A stretch of DNA of 62,508 bases from Polaribacter sp. IC066 (GCF_007997085.1 NZ_VORR01000024.1:1-62508); one strand, 5' to 3'; positions 54,189 to 62,385 are shown, counted from the first letter of the stretch. Notes: generated from the letters alone by a model not told the origin. Numbers and translations: made by a program.

Positions 54189-54704
54189 CTATTTCAACAA
54201 TTTTTCTAATTCAATGGCAATCTCGCTTTTCTTTTTATCATCAATTTTAATGGTCATTTTAGCTTTCTCGTAAAAAAAACGTCTTTCAAAAAGATGTTTG
54301 GCTACAAATTCAGGAATTTGATCATCACTCAAAGAAGCAATTAAAGGTCTTTTTGCTTTCTTTTTAATCAATCTTTTTATCATCGTAGAAGTACTTCCGT
54401 TTAAATACACAGAAATAGTGTCTCCTTTATTCACTTCTTCCATGTTATTCGCGTAACATGGCGTTCCTCCGCCTAAAGAAAGTATGAAATTATGGTCTTT
54501 AGCAAGTATTTCTTTCAAATATTGGTGTTCTTTTAGTCTAAAATAGACTTCTCCTTTTGTTTTAAAAATAGTTGTGATAGACATTTTCTCGTGGTCAATA
54601 ATGTAAGCATCTAAGTCTATGAAATTCATTGCCAAACTTTTAGCCATTTTCTTACCAACACTAGATTTTCCGGAAGCCATATACCCTAACAAGACAATTT
54701 TCAT
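54189..54704 (-). CDS. aroK: Shikimate kinase
   Basis: Cytosolic enzyme of 171 residues that phosphorylates shikimate in aromatic amino acid synthesis. The P-loop LLGYMASGKSSVGKKMA opens the protein. FIDLDAYI gives the shikimate-binding Asp, YFRLKEHQYLKEIL the Arg/Glu region, and LSLGGGTPCY the substrate-binding glycine loop. The lid arginine is in KKAKRPLIASL. Near-consensus -7 box GATATTTG lies at 54721-54728. Confidence 0.94.
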   Translation of the reverse strand: MKIVLLGYMASGKSSVGKKMAKSLAMNFIDLDAYIIDHEKMSITTIFKTKGEVYFRLKEHQYLKEILAKDHNFILSLGGGTPCYANNMEEVNKGDTISVYLNGSTSTMIKRLIKKKAKRPLIASLSDDQIPEFVAKHLFERRFFYEKAKMTIKIDDKKKSEIAIELEKLLK

Positions 54705-54774
54705 TTCTATTTATTTTTTACAAATATCGCTAAAATTTCTTCAATTTTATATTCCATTTTCAAATGATAGATAG

Positions 54775-54782
54775 TATATTTG
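54775..54782 (+). promoter_or_regulatory. -7 box of tRNA-Lys
   Basis: TATATTTG, 16 bases before the first tRNA base at 54799. Confidence 0.6.
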
Positions 54783-54798
54783 CACCTCAATTGAAAAA

Positions 54799-54871
54799 GA
54801 CCTGGTAGCTCAGTTGGTAGAGCATCTCCCTTTTAAGGAGAGGGTCCTGGGTTCGAGCCCCAGCCCGGTCA
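54799..54871 (+). tRNA. tRNA-Lys (anticodon UUU)
   Basis: 73 bases with a normal cloverleaf. The anticodon loop CTTTTAA between TCTCC and GGAGA gives UUU. The T-arm is CTGGG-TTCGAGC-CCCAG and the D-loop has AGCTCAGTTGGTAGAGC. The acceptor stem GACCTGG/CCCGGTC contains one mismatch, U5 against C68. CCA is not encoded. It is a substrate of the MnmA enzyme encoded in this window. Confidence 0.95.
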
Positions 54872-54874
54872 CAA

Positions 54875-54907
54875 AAAAAAGTTAAGCATTTGCTTAACTT
54901 TTTTTCT
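54875..54907 (+). terminator. Hairpin between the two tRNA genes
   Basis: GTTAAGCA (54881-54888) pairs with TGCTTAAC (54891-54898), flanked by A and T runs. It probably ends the tRNA-Lys transcript, so tRNA-Leu may have its own promoter, which I could not identify. Confidence 0.65.
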
Positions 54908-54922
54908 TAAAACTATTTAAAA

Positions 54923-55006
54923 GCGCACGTGGCGAAATTGGTAGACGCGCAGCCTTGAGGGGGCTGTGAACGCAAGTTTGTGGAAGTTCGACTCTTCTCG
55001 TGCGCA
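54923..55006 (+). tRNA. tRNA-Leu (anticodon GAG)
   Basis: 84 bases, class II with a long variable arm. The acceptor stem GCGCACG/CGTGCGC is perfect. The anticodon loop TTGAGGG between CAGCC and GGCTG reads GAG. The T-arm is GGAAG-TTCGACT-CTTCT. CCA is not encoded. A degenerate copy of a tRNA-Leu 3' end occurs at 61090-61119. Confidence 0.95.
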
Positions 55007-55138
55007 CTTTTACTTGTTTTAAGCAAACAGATTACAAGCACTTAAATTAATTTGAACTACGAAACAATCGGCTTTATTTATCAAACTATTTTAATCAAGT
55101 TTTCTTAAACAATTCCTATTTAATTATTAAAATCTAGA

Positions 55139-55555
55139 TTATTCATTTTTTAAAGCCAACATATCATAAGTTTCATTTAAATAAATCTCATTCAAACAAC
55201 CTTGCTTACCGCTATACCATAGCTTATAATAACCAGCATAATATTCAGAAACTTGAACTCTTTGCTCTTTAGAAATAAGTAAAAAAACCGCAGAAAATAC
55301 AGACGGCTCCTTTCTTAATTTTCCTTCTATTTTTAATGTTGTAATAATAATCTTACTCGCCTTTTTACCAAGGAATTTTTGTTTTTCTCCTAAAACAATT
55401 ATATCAATTATTTTAGGATCATTTTCTAGATAACTAACATAATCATCCCACACCATTTCATCATTTAAATAAATACCCTCAGCCTTTATCTTCCCATTTT
55501 GATAATATTCAGTAAACTTACCGTTTAGCACGCCTTTGTTATAAGTCTTTTTCAT
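55139..55555 (-). pseudogene. C-terminal part of a broken YwqK/MORN-type gene
   Basis: An open frame of 138 residues that starts within a repeat: MKKTYNKGVLNGKFTEYYQNGKIKAEGI is MORN-like, followed by a domain of unknown type with IDIIVLGEKQKFLGKKA and a C-terminal YDMLALKNE. It has no signal peptide, unlike its relative at 26983. A matching N-terminal fragment lies just upstream in the same frame (55625-55765), separated by stop codons. The two look like one gene that has been broken, although this part could still be translated. Confidence 0.55.
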
Positions 55556-55624
55556 CTTGTTTATTTCCGTTTTTATAAAACCATGTATTTTATACCATCA
55601 ATTATATAAAATATTGAATCGAAC

Positions 55625-55765
55625 CTACTTAAATAGCATTCTCTCCCATTGTAATTCTCCAGTTATATAATAATCTTTTACTTTACCTACTGACGCTTCC
55701 TTGTCACCCAAAGTAATAAGCCTATAATAAGAAGCATCATATTAGGAAGATACTCCCTAGGCTAT
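55625..55765 (-). pseudogene. N-terminal fragment of the broken YwqK-type gene
   Basis: On the minus strand this stretch reads SYYRLITLGDKEASVGKVKD followed by YYITGELQWERMLFK and a stop at 55625-55627. YYITGELQWE is typical of YwqK/MORN proteins. No start codon or signal sequence remains, and an upstream stop precedes it. It lies in the same frame as the piece at 55139-55555. Confidence 0.6.
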
Positions 55766-55813
55766 ATCATAAAATAATTTATTTATGATTGTTTCTTTTT
55801 TTTGAGAACCTAT

Positions 55814-57745
55814 TTAGTCTAATCCATAAGTCTCCCAAATTTTTTTATCAATACCAAAAACATATCTTACAACACTAGTTGTGGATATGGTTTTCTTTTT
55901 ATTTAAGTGATAATACTCATATTTAGTGTAAAGGTCATAAGTGTTTGCTGATATTTTCTCTATTCTTTGCACATAATTTTTTGAATTTTTAGTAAAGCCC
56001 CAGATATATTTATACCTGTTTTTTAACTGACTATAAGTAGGATTATACATATCCCAATATCTAAACATATTAGGAGAAAAATGAGAATTAATTTTTTCAA
56101 AATCTCTATTTTCTTCTGCTAATAGCAAATCTTTAATAAATTTAGAATTCCTCTGTAACAACAAATCTTTTGGCTTTTGTACTTGTTGAGCATTATTTAT
56201 GTATCCTTCAAAAAAACTTACTGAAAACCCTAGGATGGCAACAAAAAATGCACCTATCATAAAGTAATAGATAGAACGGTTTGACTTCTTTTTCGCCTTC
56301 TTTAGCTGAAAAACTAATTTATCAGCTTCATCTTGCTTTTTTTTATTTTCTAACTTTAAAATATCTGCATTTCCATCTTTTTGCTTTTTTATTTGCTCTC
56401 TTAACTTTCTTTCATTTTCAAATCTTTTATTATCTCCGATTTTAATGCTTTCTAAATCAGCCGTTTCTTCTTCTTTTTCTTTAGTTTCCTTTTGTATTTC
56501 ATTATCACGTTTATTGTTTTTAAATTTTATGTCCTTATTTAATCCTACGTTAAACTCAACTTCTATTATTCCTCGACTGGTATTTAATAGAACTTGTTTA
56601 ATATCTAATCCATTTGAAATAATAATTGTCTTTCCATTATATTTTTTTTTATCTAACTTTAATGGTGTGTTGCCGATCTTTTCAAAAGAACTCGTTAAAA
56701 CTGTTGCTTCTCCGTGAATGGAAATTATTTTGTAATAATCATTTAATGAACTTTCATCTAATTTGTTATCAGCTAAATTTGGTTTTATTGCTACTTTTGA
56801 GCTTAAAGTAAAGTCTTTTTCTAAAGTTTCACTTTCTAATTTAGGGCAAGTAACAAGAGAAATTTCGTTTTTACAGAACCACTTTAGTTTATCTAAATAG
56901 AAGTTTAAAGTTGAAGAATTAATTTCATAAAGTCGGTTAAATAACTTTGATTGGTTTGGATTTAAAAAATCATGAACTGTAAATAAAAAATTATCCAATG
57001 TATTAAAACCTCCTTGCATAACTTCTAACCAAAGAGACTTGTCGTGTTTTAGCGCCTCTAAAGCAGTAAGTATAACCCAAAAAGAAAATCTATCTATTTT
57101 ACTGTTATAATAGTTCTTATCTCTCTTTGGATGTTGAAATTCACTTCTCCCATTTTCAATTGATTTTTTATTAATCAATTCAGGAACATACATTCCATCA
57201 TAATCGATTAGCCGTAATTGAAAATTACTAGAGTCACCTGTGATAATTATATTCCCACATTGCAAATCACCATGTCCTATATCATGTTTTTCTAAATCAT
57301 TAGATATATTAACTAATTGCTCTTGTATTTCAGAGATTAATTTATTGTTATTTAGATGCTTTGTTAAAAAATTATTTATTAAATCACCTTCAACCCATTC
57401 CATTTTTAATATAGGATAAGATTTTCCATTAACATTAATTTCATTTTCAATAAATTCACAATCTGTTTTCCAGCTTGAATTTATTTTTTTAATATTATTA
57501 CATATAATTTTATTCCGTTTAATTGTATTTTTTTCTGCTGTCAGGAAGCAGCGGATAGCATAAATTTGACCATTATAACTGCCTTTGAAAACAGCAGCAT
57601 ATGCTCCTGATCCAAAAAGAAAAACCCTGATAGGTGTCTTTCTCACAGGAATGAAAAAAATGCCCTTGAGAGAACGGAAAGCATCATCTCCTTTTTTTTG
57701 AATTAATTGATTATATTCTCCTATTGTGGGAAAGTTATTTTGCAT
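55814..57745 (-). CDS. Membrane-anchored atypical protein kinase
   Basis: Protein of 643 residues, last gene of the DUF805-VWA-PP2C-kinase operon. A Ser/Thr-kinase-like domain spans about 40-245: glycine loop FGSGAYAAVFKG (44-55), HGDLQCGNI (catalytic Asp160, Asn165) and DYDGM (Asp181, in place of DFG). The beta-3 lysine is replaced by Arg65 in YAIRCF. After a middle part with a small beta-rich segment and a long Lys/Glu coiled coil (about 430-490) there is one membrane segment (about 497-520) and a C-terminal domain resembling an NTF2-like fold. The gene abuts the phosphatase gene with no gap. Probable signalling kinase; substrates unknown. Confidence 0.8.
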   Translation of the reverse strand: MQNNFPTIGEYNQLIQKKGDDAFRSLKGIFFIPVRKTPIRVFLFGSGAYAAVFKGSYNGQIYAIRCFLTAEKNTIKRNKIICNNIKKINSSWKTDCEFIENEINVNGKSYPILKMEWVEGDLINNFLTKHLNNNKLISEIQEQLVNISNDLEKHDIGHGDLQCGNIIITGDSSNFQLRLIDYDGMYVPELINKKSIENGRSEFQHPKRDKNYYNSKIDRFSFWVILTALEALKHDKSLWLEVMQGGFNTLDNFLFTVHDFLNPNQSKLFNRLYEINSSTLNFYLDKLKWFCKNEISLVTCPKLESETLEKDFTLSSKVAIKPNLADNKLDESSLNDYYKIISIHGEATVLTSSFEKIGNTPLKLDKKKYNGKTIIISNGLDIKQVLLNTSRGIIEVEFNVGLNKDIKFKNNKRDNEIQKETKEKEEETADLESIKIGDNKRFENERKLREQIKKQKDGNADILKLENKKKQDEADKLVFQLKKAKKKSNRSIYYFMIGAFFVAILGFSVSFFEGYINNAQQVQKPKDLLLQRNSKFIKDLLLAEENRDFEKINSHFSPNMFRYWDMYNPTYSQLKNRYKYIWGFTKNSKNYVQRIEKISANTYDLYTKYEYYHLNKKKTISTTSVVRYVFGIDKKIWETYGLD

Positions 57746-59050
57746 TTAATTATTTTTTGATTTTTGGAACTCTAACCAGCTTTTTTCAGAATTCACACCC
57801 CATTTTCCATCTACAATAATTTTATCGTAACCAGCAGATTTTAATTCCCTCTGTCTTTCTTTTGCAACTTCATTCGAAATTTTCCCAATCTTTTTTTCCT
57901 TTTCTTTTTTTTCTGATTTACTGGGTTGTTTTATTAGTAAAGTCTTGTTTTTAAGCTCTTTATTCAAATATTTAATTTCGGACTCAAGGCTCTTATTTTT
58001 TTTTGTTAGTTTTTGAATTGTTGTGTTGTCAGTTTTTCTATTTGTTTTAATTTCTTGATTGCTTTGTTTTGGTGTAAACCAAAATATAAAAAGCAGGCAT
58101 ATTAGAATCAAACTAACAATTGAAATTAATAAAACTATAAGTAACTGCATCTTTTTTTTAATTTCAAAAAAATCACTGGCCACACCGTTAAATTGGTTTC
58201 TTATTTCTTGCATTTGCATATTCGTAAATTTTGTTGATGTATTTATTGTATTAGAATTTGGAACGAAATCTTCTTGCTTTGCGACAGGAAAAGTAAAGTC
58301 ACTTGATGGCTGTACATTTTCTAAACTATCAGTATTTTGAAAATCAATAATTATTGCTGATATATCGTCCTCTTGTAATTCTTTTTTATTCCAATATTTT
58401 AAACAGAATTTATGCAAAGAATCAAAATCACTCAATAAAATAAATTCGTGAATTAATTCTGGTTTTTGCAAAATCAATCTACTTAAGGCGTCCGTTGCTA
58501 ATATAACTTGGTCACCAGTCTGAACTTTTAGAGTCTTTTTATAAAAAAAAGATTCATTAATCTTACTTTTAAGCAATTGCTCAGTGTTGAGGAAATAATT
58601 ATTATTATCCAACATCTCTATATTATTAAATGGAAATGAGTTTAACTGCCTTCTTTCATCCAAAACAAAAAGATTACTATCGCCAATAGAAATGACTTCT
58701 AGAATGTTGTTTTTAAGAAACTGAACACCAATAAAAGTAGCTGTGCCACCTTTAAGTAACTTAACTTTTTCCAATGAAGCTTTAGCTGGATTAGAACTTA
58801 ATTCAAAAGGAACACTTTTAAAGTCTTCAACACAATTTTTAAAATTTAATATTAATTGATTGATATCAAAAGTTGGTTTCTTTACAAAGGATGTCGTTAT
58901 CAATGCTGCCCATATTTCAGATTTAAAACTTTGTGTAGTGCCATCAGACAAAGCAAAACTTTTGTTTAATAAATCTACTGCATACTTATCTTGAATAAAT
59001 TTATATGCGAGAGAATCTCTTTTATGCAGTTGTAATGTTTTAATGCGCAT
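57746..59050 (-). CDS. Membrane-anchored PP2C-like phosphatase with peptidoglycan-binding-like tail
   Basis: Protein of 434 residues. The first 240 carry PP2C motifs in order: ALSDG (33-37), GGTAT (101-105), IGDSNLFVL (122-130), ATDALSRLI (185-193) and EDDISAIII (227-235), with the metal-binding Asp residues kept. A membrane segment covers about 302-325, a coiled coil follows (about 345-385), and the last 40 residues, ELKSAGYDKIIVDGKWGVNS onward, resemble a peptidoglycan-binding_1 domain. It overlaps the VWA gene by one base and abuts the kinase gene. It probably reverses the kinase reaction and may tie the system to the cell wall. Confidence 0.8.
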   Translation of the reverse strand: MRIKTLQLHKRDSLAYKFIQDKYAVDLLNKSFALSDGTTQSFKSEIWAALITTSFVKKPTFDINQLILNFKNCVEDFKSVPFELSSNPAKASLEKVKLLKGGTATFIGVQFLKNNILEVISIGDSNLFVLDERRQLNSFPFNNIEMLDNNNYFLNTEQLLKSKINESFFYKKTLKVQTGDQVILATDALSRLILQKPELIHEFILLSDFDSLHKFCLKYWNKKELQEDDISAIIIDFQNTDSLENVQPSSDFTFPVAKQEDFVPNSNTINTSTKFTNMQMQEIRNQFNGVASDFFEIKKKMQLLIVLLISIVSLILICLLFIFWFTPKQSNQEIKTNRKTDNTTIQKLTKKNKSLESEIKYLNKELKNKTLLIKQPSKSEKKEKEKKIGKISNEVAKERQRELKSAGYDKIIVDGKWGVNSEKSWLEFQKSKNN

Positions 59051-59856
59051 TATTGAGGTGTTCCGATATTTAAAAAGTTTATCAAATCTGTTGCATTGCC
59101 ATTAAAAACATAACCTTTAGCATTATGATCAATATTATAGCCTTTCTGTTTAGCTATTCTAATCATATTTTCATCCAGAGATGTTGACAATTCAAATAAT
59201 AATCTTTCAAATCTATCACCTGTATTTACCTCATTTGGAAATAAAAGCTTGTCTCCTGACTTATTAGATATGTGTATATTTAATATTTTAGCTTGGCCAT
59301 AATTAGTATAAAGATCTTTAATGTTTTCGACTTCTTGCTTTAATTTATTAAAACTACTGCCTGAATCGGTAGCTTCACCGTCTGTTATATTTATAACTAT
59401 TGGAGGATGGCAATCCCTATGATTACCCCAATTTATCCAATCATTGCATAACCTTTTAGCATTTTCAAAAGCCTTGGTCATTGGTGTATTACTTCCAGCT
59501 GCTGGTTTTATCCATATTGGCTTATCATCTTCCTCTCCAAGAGGATAATCAAAAACATTTTTAATAGGAACTACCCATTTACCAGATAATTGTCCTTCCC
59601 ATCCAGATAAAACAGAATTAGGCTCTTTTCCATAACCAATAATAGCTATTTCAAAACGATTTTTAAGTTCACCACTACTTCCGATGCATCTTAATCCTAT
59701 TTCATATAAAATATCATTTACAGCATCAGCAACTTCATCTGCTTTTGTATGTAAAGCGTTTCCAAATTTATCACTCATAGAATAACTTTGGTCGATTAAG
59801 TATACCAGTAAACAAGGGTTTGTGCTACTTATTGTTAAATTTTTTAAATCGTACAT
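59050..59856 (-). CDS. VWA-domain protein (TerY-like)
   Basis: Protein of 268 residues made of one von Willebrand A domain with no signal peptide, hence cytoplasmic. The MIDAS motif is complete: LIDQSYSMSDKFG (Asp22-Ser24-Ser26), SNTPMTKAF with the conserved Thr (about 144) and INITDGEATDSG with the conserved Asp. It resembles TerY-type VWA proteins, which occur with PP2C phosphatases and kinases. It is the second gene of the operon, 15 bases behind DUF805, and overlaps the PP2C gene by one base. Confidence 0.87.
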   Translation of the reverse strand: MYDLKNLTISSTNPCLLVYLIDQSYSMSDKFGNALHTKADEVADAVNDILYEIGLRCIGSSGELKNRFEIAIIGYGKEPNSVLSGWEGQLSGKWVVPIKNVFDYPLGEEDDKPIWIKPAAGSNTPMTKAFENAKRLCNDWINWGNHRDCHPPIVINITDGEATDSGSSFNKLKQEVENIKDLYTNYGQAKILNIHISNKSGDKLLFPNEVNTGDRFERLLFELSTSLDENMIRIAKQKGYNIDHNAKGYVFNGNATDLINFLNIGTPQ

Positions 59857-59871
59857 GTTTAAATCTCTAAT

Positions 59872-60372
59872 TTAGTTATATAAATCACCATCCTTATACT
59901 CGTTTGGCTTCTCATTATTGTTAATACTTTTATTAATTACAGTGCGGCTTTGATTGGGATTATTATGTCCACCATTATATCCACCTTTATATGTTGATGA
60001 AACCTTATTGTTTTGGTTATTTTTATAAGATTGTCCACCTTGATTCATCTGACCACTAACCCCACTTACTCCTTTTGGGTTGTCACCATATTGATTTGCA
60101 GAATGTTCTCCGTCTTGAAAAATCAACCAGAATCCGTAAAAGGGAATCAATTGCCACCAACCGCTGTTGCCTACATCATGACATCTTTTTGCTCCTTGTG
60201 CCCATAGGAACCATAACATTGGAAAAAAAGCTAACCCAAGAATCGCTGCATCACCATTACTTTCAGTAATAATTAGATTTATTACAGTTGCTAAAACGGT
60301 ATAGATAATTAAGCTGAAACCGTATTCTGTCCTTCTAATACGGCCTTCAAATGAAAAAGGTTGTTCAAACAT
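59872..60372 (-). CDS. DUF805 membrane protein
   Basis: Protein of 166 residues, first gene of the operon. The DUF805 domain covers about 1-115: FSFEGRIRRTEYGFSLIIYT, a segment with GLAFFPMLWFLWAQGAKRCHDVGNSG and WWQLIPFYGFWLIFQDGEHS, with three or four membrane segments. The last 50 residues are Asn/Gly/Gln-rich and low in complexity (GGYNGGHNNPNQS). DUF805 proteins occur with signalling modules but have no known activity. Confidence 0.85.
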   Translation of the reverse strand: MFEQPFSFEGRIRRTEYGFSLIIYTVLATVINLIITESNGDAAILGLAFFPMLWFLWAQGAKRCHDVGNSGWWQLIPFYGFWLIFQDGEHSANQYGDNPKGVSGVSGQMNQGGQSYKNNQNNKVSSTYKGGYNGGHNNPNQSRTVINKSINNNEKPNEYKDGDLYN

Positions 60373-60682
60373 AGTTGTGAAATATTTTTATTTAGTGTAT
60401 ATTAAAAAAGTATTTAAAGAGCCATAAAAATATACCATTTAAATCAATTGTTGTTACGGGTTTCCGTAAATAAATGAAATTTAATTATATTTTCTAAAAA
60501 CTTTATTTTTTTTTTAATTTTTATAAAAAAACTCTTTGGAACTTATTCTAACTAATACCAAAAGAATGATTCAGTTTTTCATAGTTTTAAAAATAAATTC
60601 ACCGAGCATTCTAAATTAGACAATTTCTTATAAACAAGGATTTATTGCTAAACTTGTTCCTTGCCAAGAAATAAAAAAAATC
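60373..60682. other. Intergenic upstream of the kinase operon
   Basis: About 310 very AT-rich bases that should hold the promoter of the DUF805-VWA-PP2C-kinase operon. No exact TAnnTTTG box was seen at a suitable distance, and no gene. Confidence 0.4.
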
Positions 60683-60832
60683 GGCTCTATATTGTTTGTA
60701 ATGGGTTTTATATTTTTTAAAAATCACAACATTATAATGGGTTTAAAGCTAGTTAACTATATTTATAAGACTACGAAAGTTATAATTTTAGCACTGAATA
60801 TCCATTTTACCCACTCTATTTGAATTAGAGCC
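60683..60832. mobile_element. 150-base miniature insertion element (MITE-like)
   Basis: The element begins GGCTCTA and ends TAGAGCC, with a second conserved block TGGGT / ACCCA at the same distance (12 bases) inside both ends, giving imperfect terminal inverted repeats of about 24 bases. It is flanked by an exact 8-base direct repeat AAAAAATC (60675-60682 and 60833-60840), the target duplication length of ISL3-family elements. It is non-coding. The IS end at 1-152 has the same GGCTCT and inner AATGG, so such an element may supply the transposase. Confidence 0.75.
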
Positions 60833-60840
60833 AAAAAATC

Positions 60841-61089
60841 AATTCCGAAACAAATTATTAAATTAAGAAAGCGCTTAACAGAATTGAGGTTAGAAAATAA
60901 ATTTTTGTTTAGTTTTAAATATTAATAAAGAAAATAAAATATGAAAAAGCGCTGTAAAAACTTAAAGAGCCAAACGTTATTAAGTTTTAAAAAGTATTTG
61001 AAATAAGTATTGACGAATTATTCAATTTTGAAGGCAACTAACATGCATGGTTCTCAAATTATTCTTTTTAATTAATAAAATATTCTTTA
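60841..61089. other. Intergenic, nothing clear
   Basis: About 250 AT-rich bases between the miniature element and a tRNA-like remnant; no gene supported. Confidence 0.4.
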
Positions 61090-61119
61090 GATGAGGTTAA
61101 AATCTTCTCGCCCGCACTT
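61090..61119 (+). other. Degenerate tRNA-Leu 3'-end-like fragment
   Basis: About 30 bases align with the 3' end of the tRNA-Leu gene at 54977-55010 with roughly 22 identities, sharing TCTTCTCG and CGCACTT. The TTCGA of the T-loop has decayed to TTAAA, and no 5' part is nearby. It may be an old attachment-site copy or a remnant of another tRNA-Leu. Confidence 0.4.
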
Positions 61120-61188
61120 CCAACCTTTTTTTTACTTCTTCACAGATTATTAACCTTTTTAAATAGTTTTTAACTTAAATTTGTTTTT

Positions 61189-61992
61189 ATGAAAAGAAAC
61201 CTATTTACGTTTTTCTTATTTTTAAGTGTAAGCGCATTTTCTCAACAAGACAGCATTCCTACAATGCTAAAAGGACAAATAATACATGTGACAAACGATC
61301 GTCCGCTGAGTGCCGCCCATGTCTTAAACTTAAACACCGTAGAAGGAACAATTACAGATGCAAAAGGTTTTTTTGAATTACCTACTCGAGTAAATGACAC
61401 TATTTTAGTTTCTTATTTAGGGTTTTCATCCATTAAACTTAAAATTACAAACGATTTACTCATTAGCGGAAACGAATTAGAAATTGCACTCTACGAAAAA
61501 CCAGAAGAAATTAGAGAAGTTATTATTAAATCTACTAATTTAATTGGTGTTTTAGAAATTGATATAAAACAGGTGCCAAAAGATAGATTCACAAGAATTC
61601 ACATTAATGGATTGCCGCAAACCTACGAAGTTGGTAAGCCGAATAAAAAAGATTTCTCCTCTCCTATTGCAGCTTTGTTTCAGCCTGTAGATTTCTTGTA
61701 CAATCTTTTTGGACAAAAACCAAAACAGCTAAAAAAATTACAGAAACTTAAAAAAGAAGACGACTTACGTAAAATGTTAGCGGGTAAATTTGACAGAGAA
61801 GTAATGATGGAGTATCTACAAATGGATAGACAAGAATTAACTGAACTATTAACAGATTGCAGTTACTCTGATTATTTTATTAAAAAGGCTTCTGATTTGC
61901 AAATGATTGAAGCTATTTTAGATTGTTACGAAAACTACAAAGCACTTAAAAAAGGAAGTATTCAACGCAATAAGATTCCTGAAAAAAACTAA
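61189..61992 (+). CDS. Carboxypeptidase-regulatory-domain exported protein
   Basis: Exported protein of 267 residues with a signal peptide ending VSAFSQ. A CarboxypepD_reg-like domain covers about 27-105: LKGQIIHVTNDRPLSAAHV, LNTVEGTITDAKGFFELPTR and SYLGFSSIKLKI. The C-terminal half is helical and charged (KKLQKLKKEDDLRKMLAGKF, EVMMEYLQMDRQELTELLTD). This combination is widespread in flavobacteria as an envelope protein of unknown role. It stands alone on the plus strand. Confidence 0.78.
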   Translation: MKRNLFTFFLFLSVSAFSQQDSIPTMLKGQIIHVTNDRPLSAAHVLNLNTVEGTITDAKGFFELPTRVNDTILVSYLGFSSIKLKITNDLLISGNELEIALYEKPEEIREVIIKSTNLIGVLEIDIKQVPKDRFTRIHINGLPQTYEVGKPNKKDFSSPIAALFQPVDFLYNLFGQKPKQLKKLQKLKKEDDLRKMLAGKFDREVMMEYLQMDRQELTELLTDCSYSDYFIKKASDLQMIEAILDCYENYKALKKGSIQRNKIPEKN

Positions 61993-62094
61993 TTTTTTAG
62001 CGTTTCTCGATTCAATTAAATTGATATTCGATAAGGAAGAATAAAAAGTTTAATATAAAACTAGATAAAGTATTACACTATCATTTTCAATAAA

Positions 62095-62128
62095 AGAGCG
62101 TTCAAAACAATAATGCTTTGAACGCTCT
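62095..62128 (-). terminator. Terminator of the small basic protein gene
   Basis: AGAGCGTTCAAA (62095-62106) pairs perfectly with TTTGAACGCTCT (62117-62128), with an A run on the left. It lies 27 bases behind the stop of the gene at 62156-62290. Confidence 0.75.
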
Positions 62129-62155
62129 GATCAACAATTAAAACTAACTTAAAAA

Positions 62156-62290
62156 TTAAAATACAGTTGTAATGTATTTGTAGTTATATTTTCTTCTAGA
62201 ATTCCACGTGGCTCTTTTCGATTGAAAGATCTCTCTAGAATTATGATTTTTCTTTTCAATATGTACTGTTTCTTTTGACTTTACACTCAT
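62156..62290 (-). CDS. 44-residue basic small protein
   Basis: Reading frame from an ATG at 62290 to a TAA at 62156. The product starts MSVKSKETVHIEKKNHNSRE and continues with many Lys, Arg and aromatic residues (SKRATWNSRRKYNYKYITTV). The frame is followed by a good terminator, which supports transcription. It may bind nucleic acid or ribosomes, but this is only suggested by charge. No family recognised. Confidence 0.55.
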   Translation of the reverse strand: MSVKSKETVHIEKKNHNSREIFQSKRATWNSRRKYNYKYITTVF

Positions 62291-62385
62291 TACTTTTGTT
62301 TCTTATATGACGGCTAAAACATTGCTTTGTTACAATTATTTATCTGTTTAACAGAACTTTAAGAGTATTACCTTAAAACAAGTAA

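Noticed and set aside
60418..60971. Further AGAGCC ends (60418 and 60966) as extra copies of the miniature element
   Set aside because: The inner ACCCA/CCATT block and a matching opposite end are missing, and no target duplication was found.
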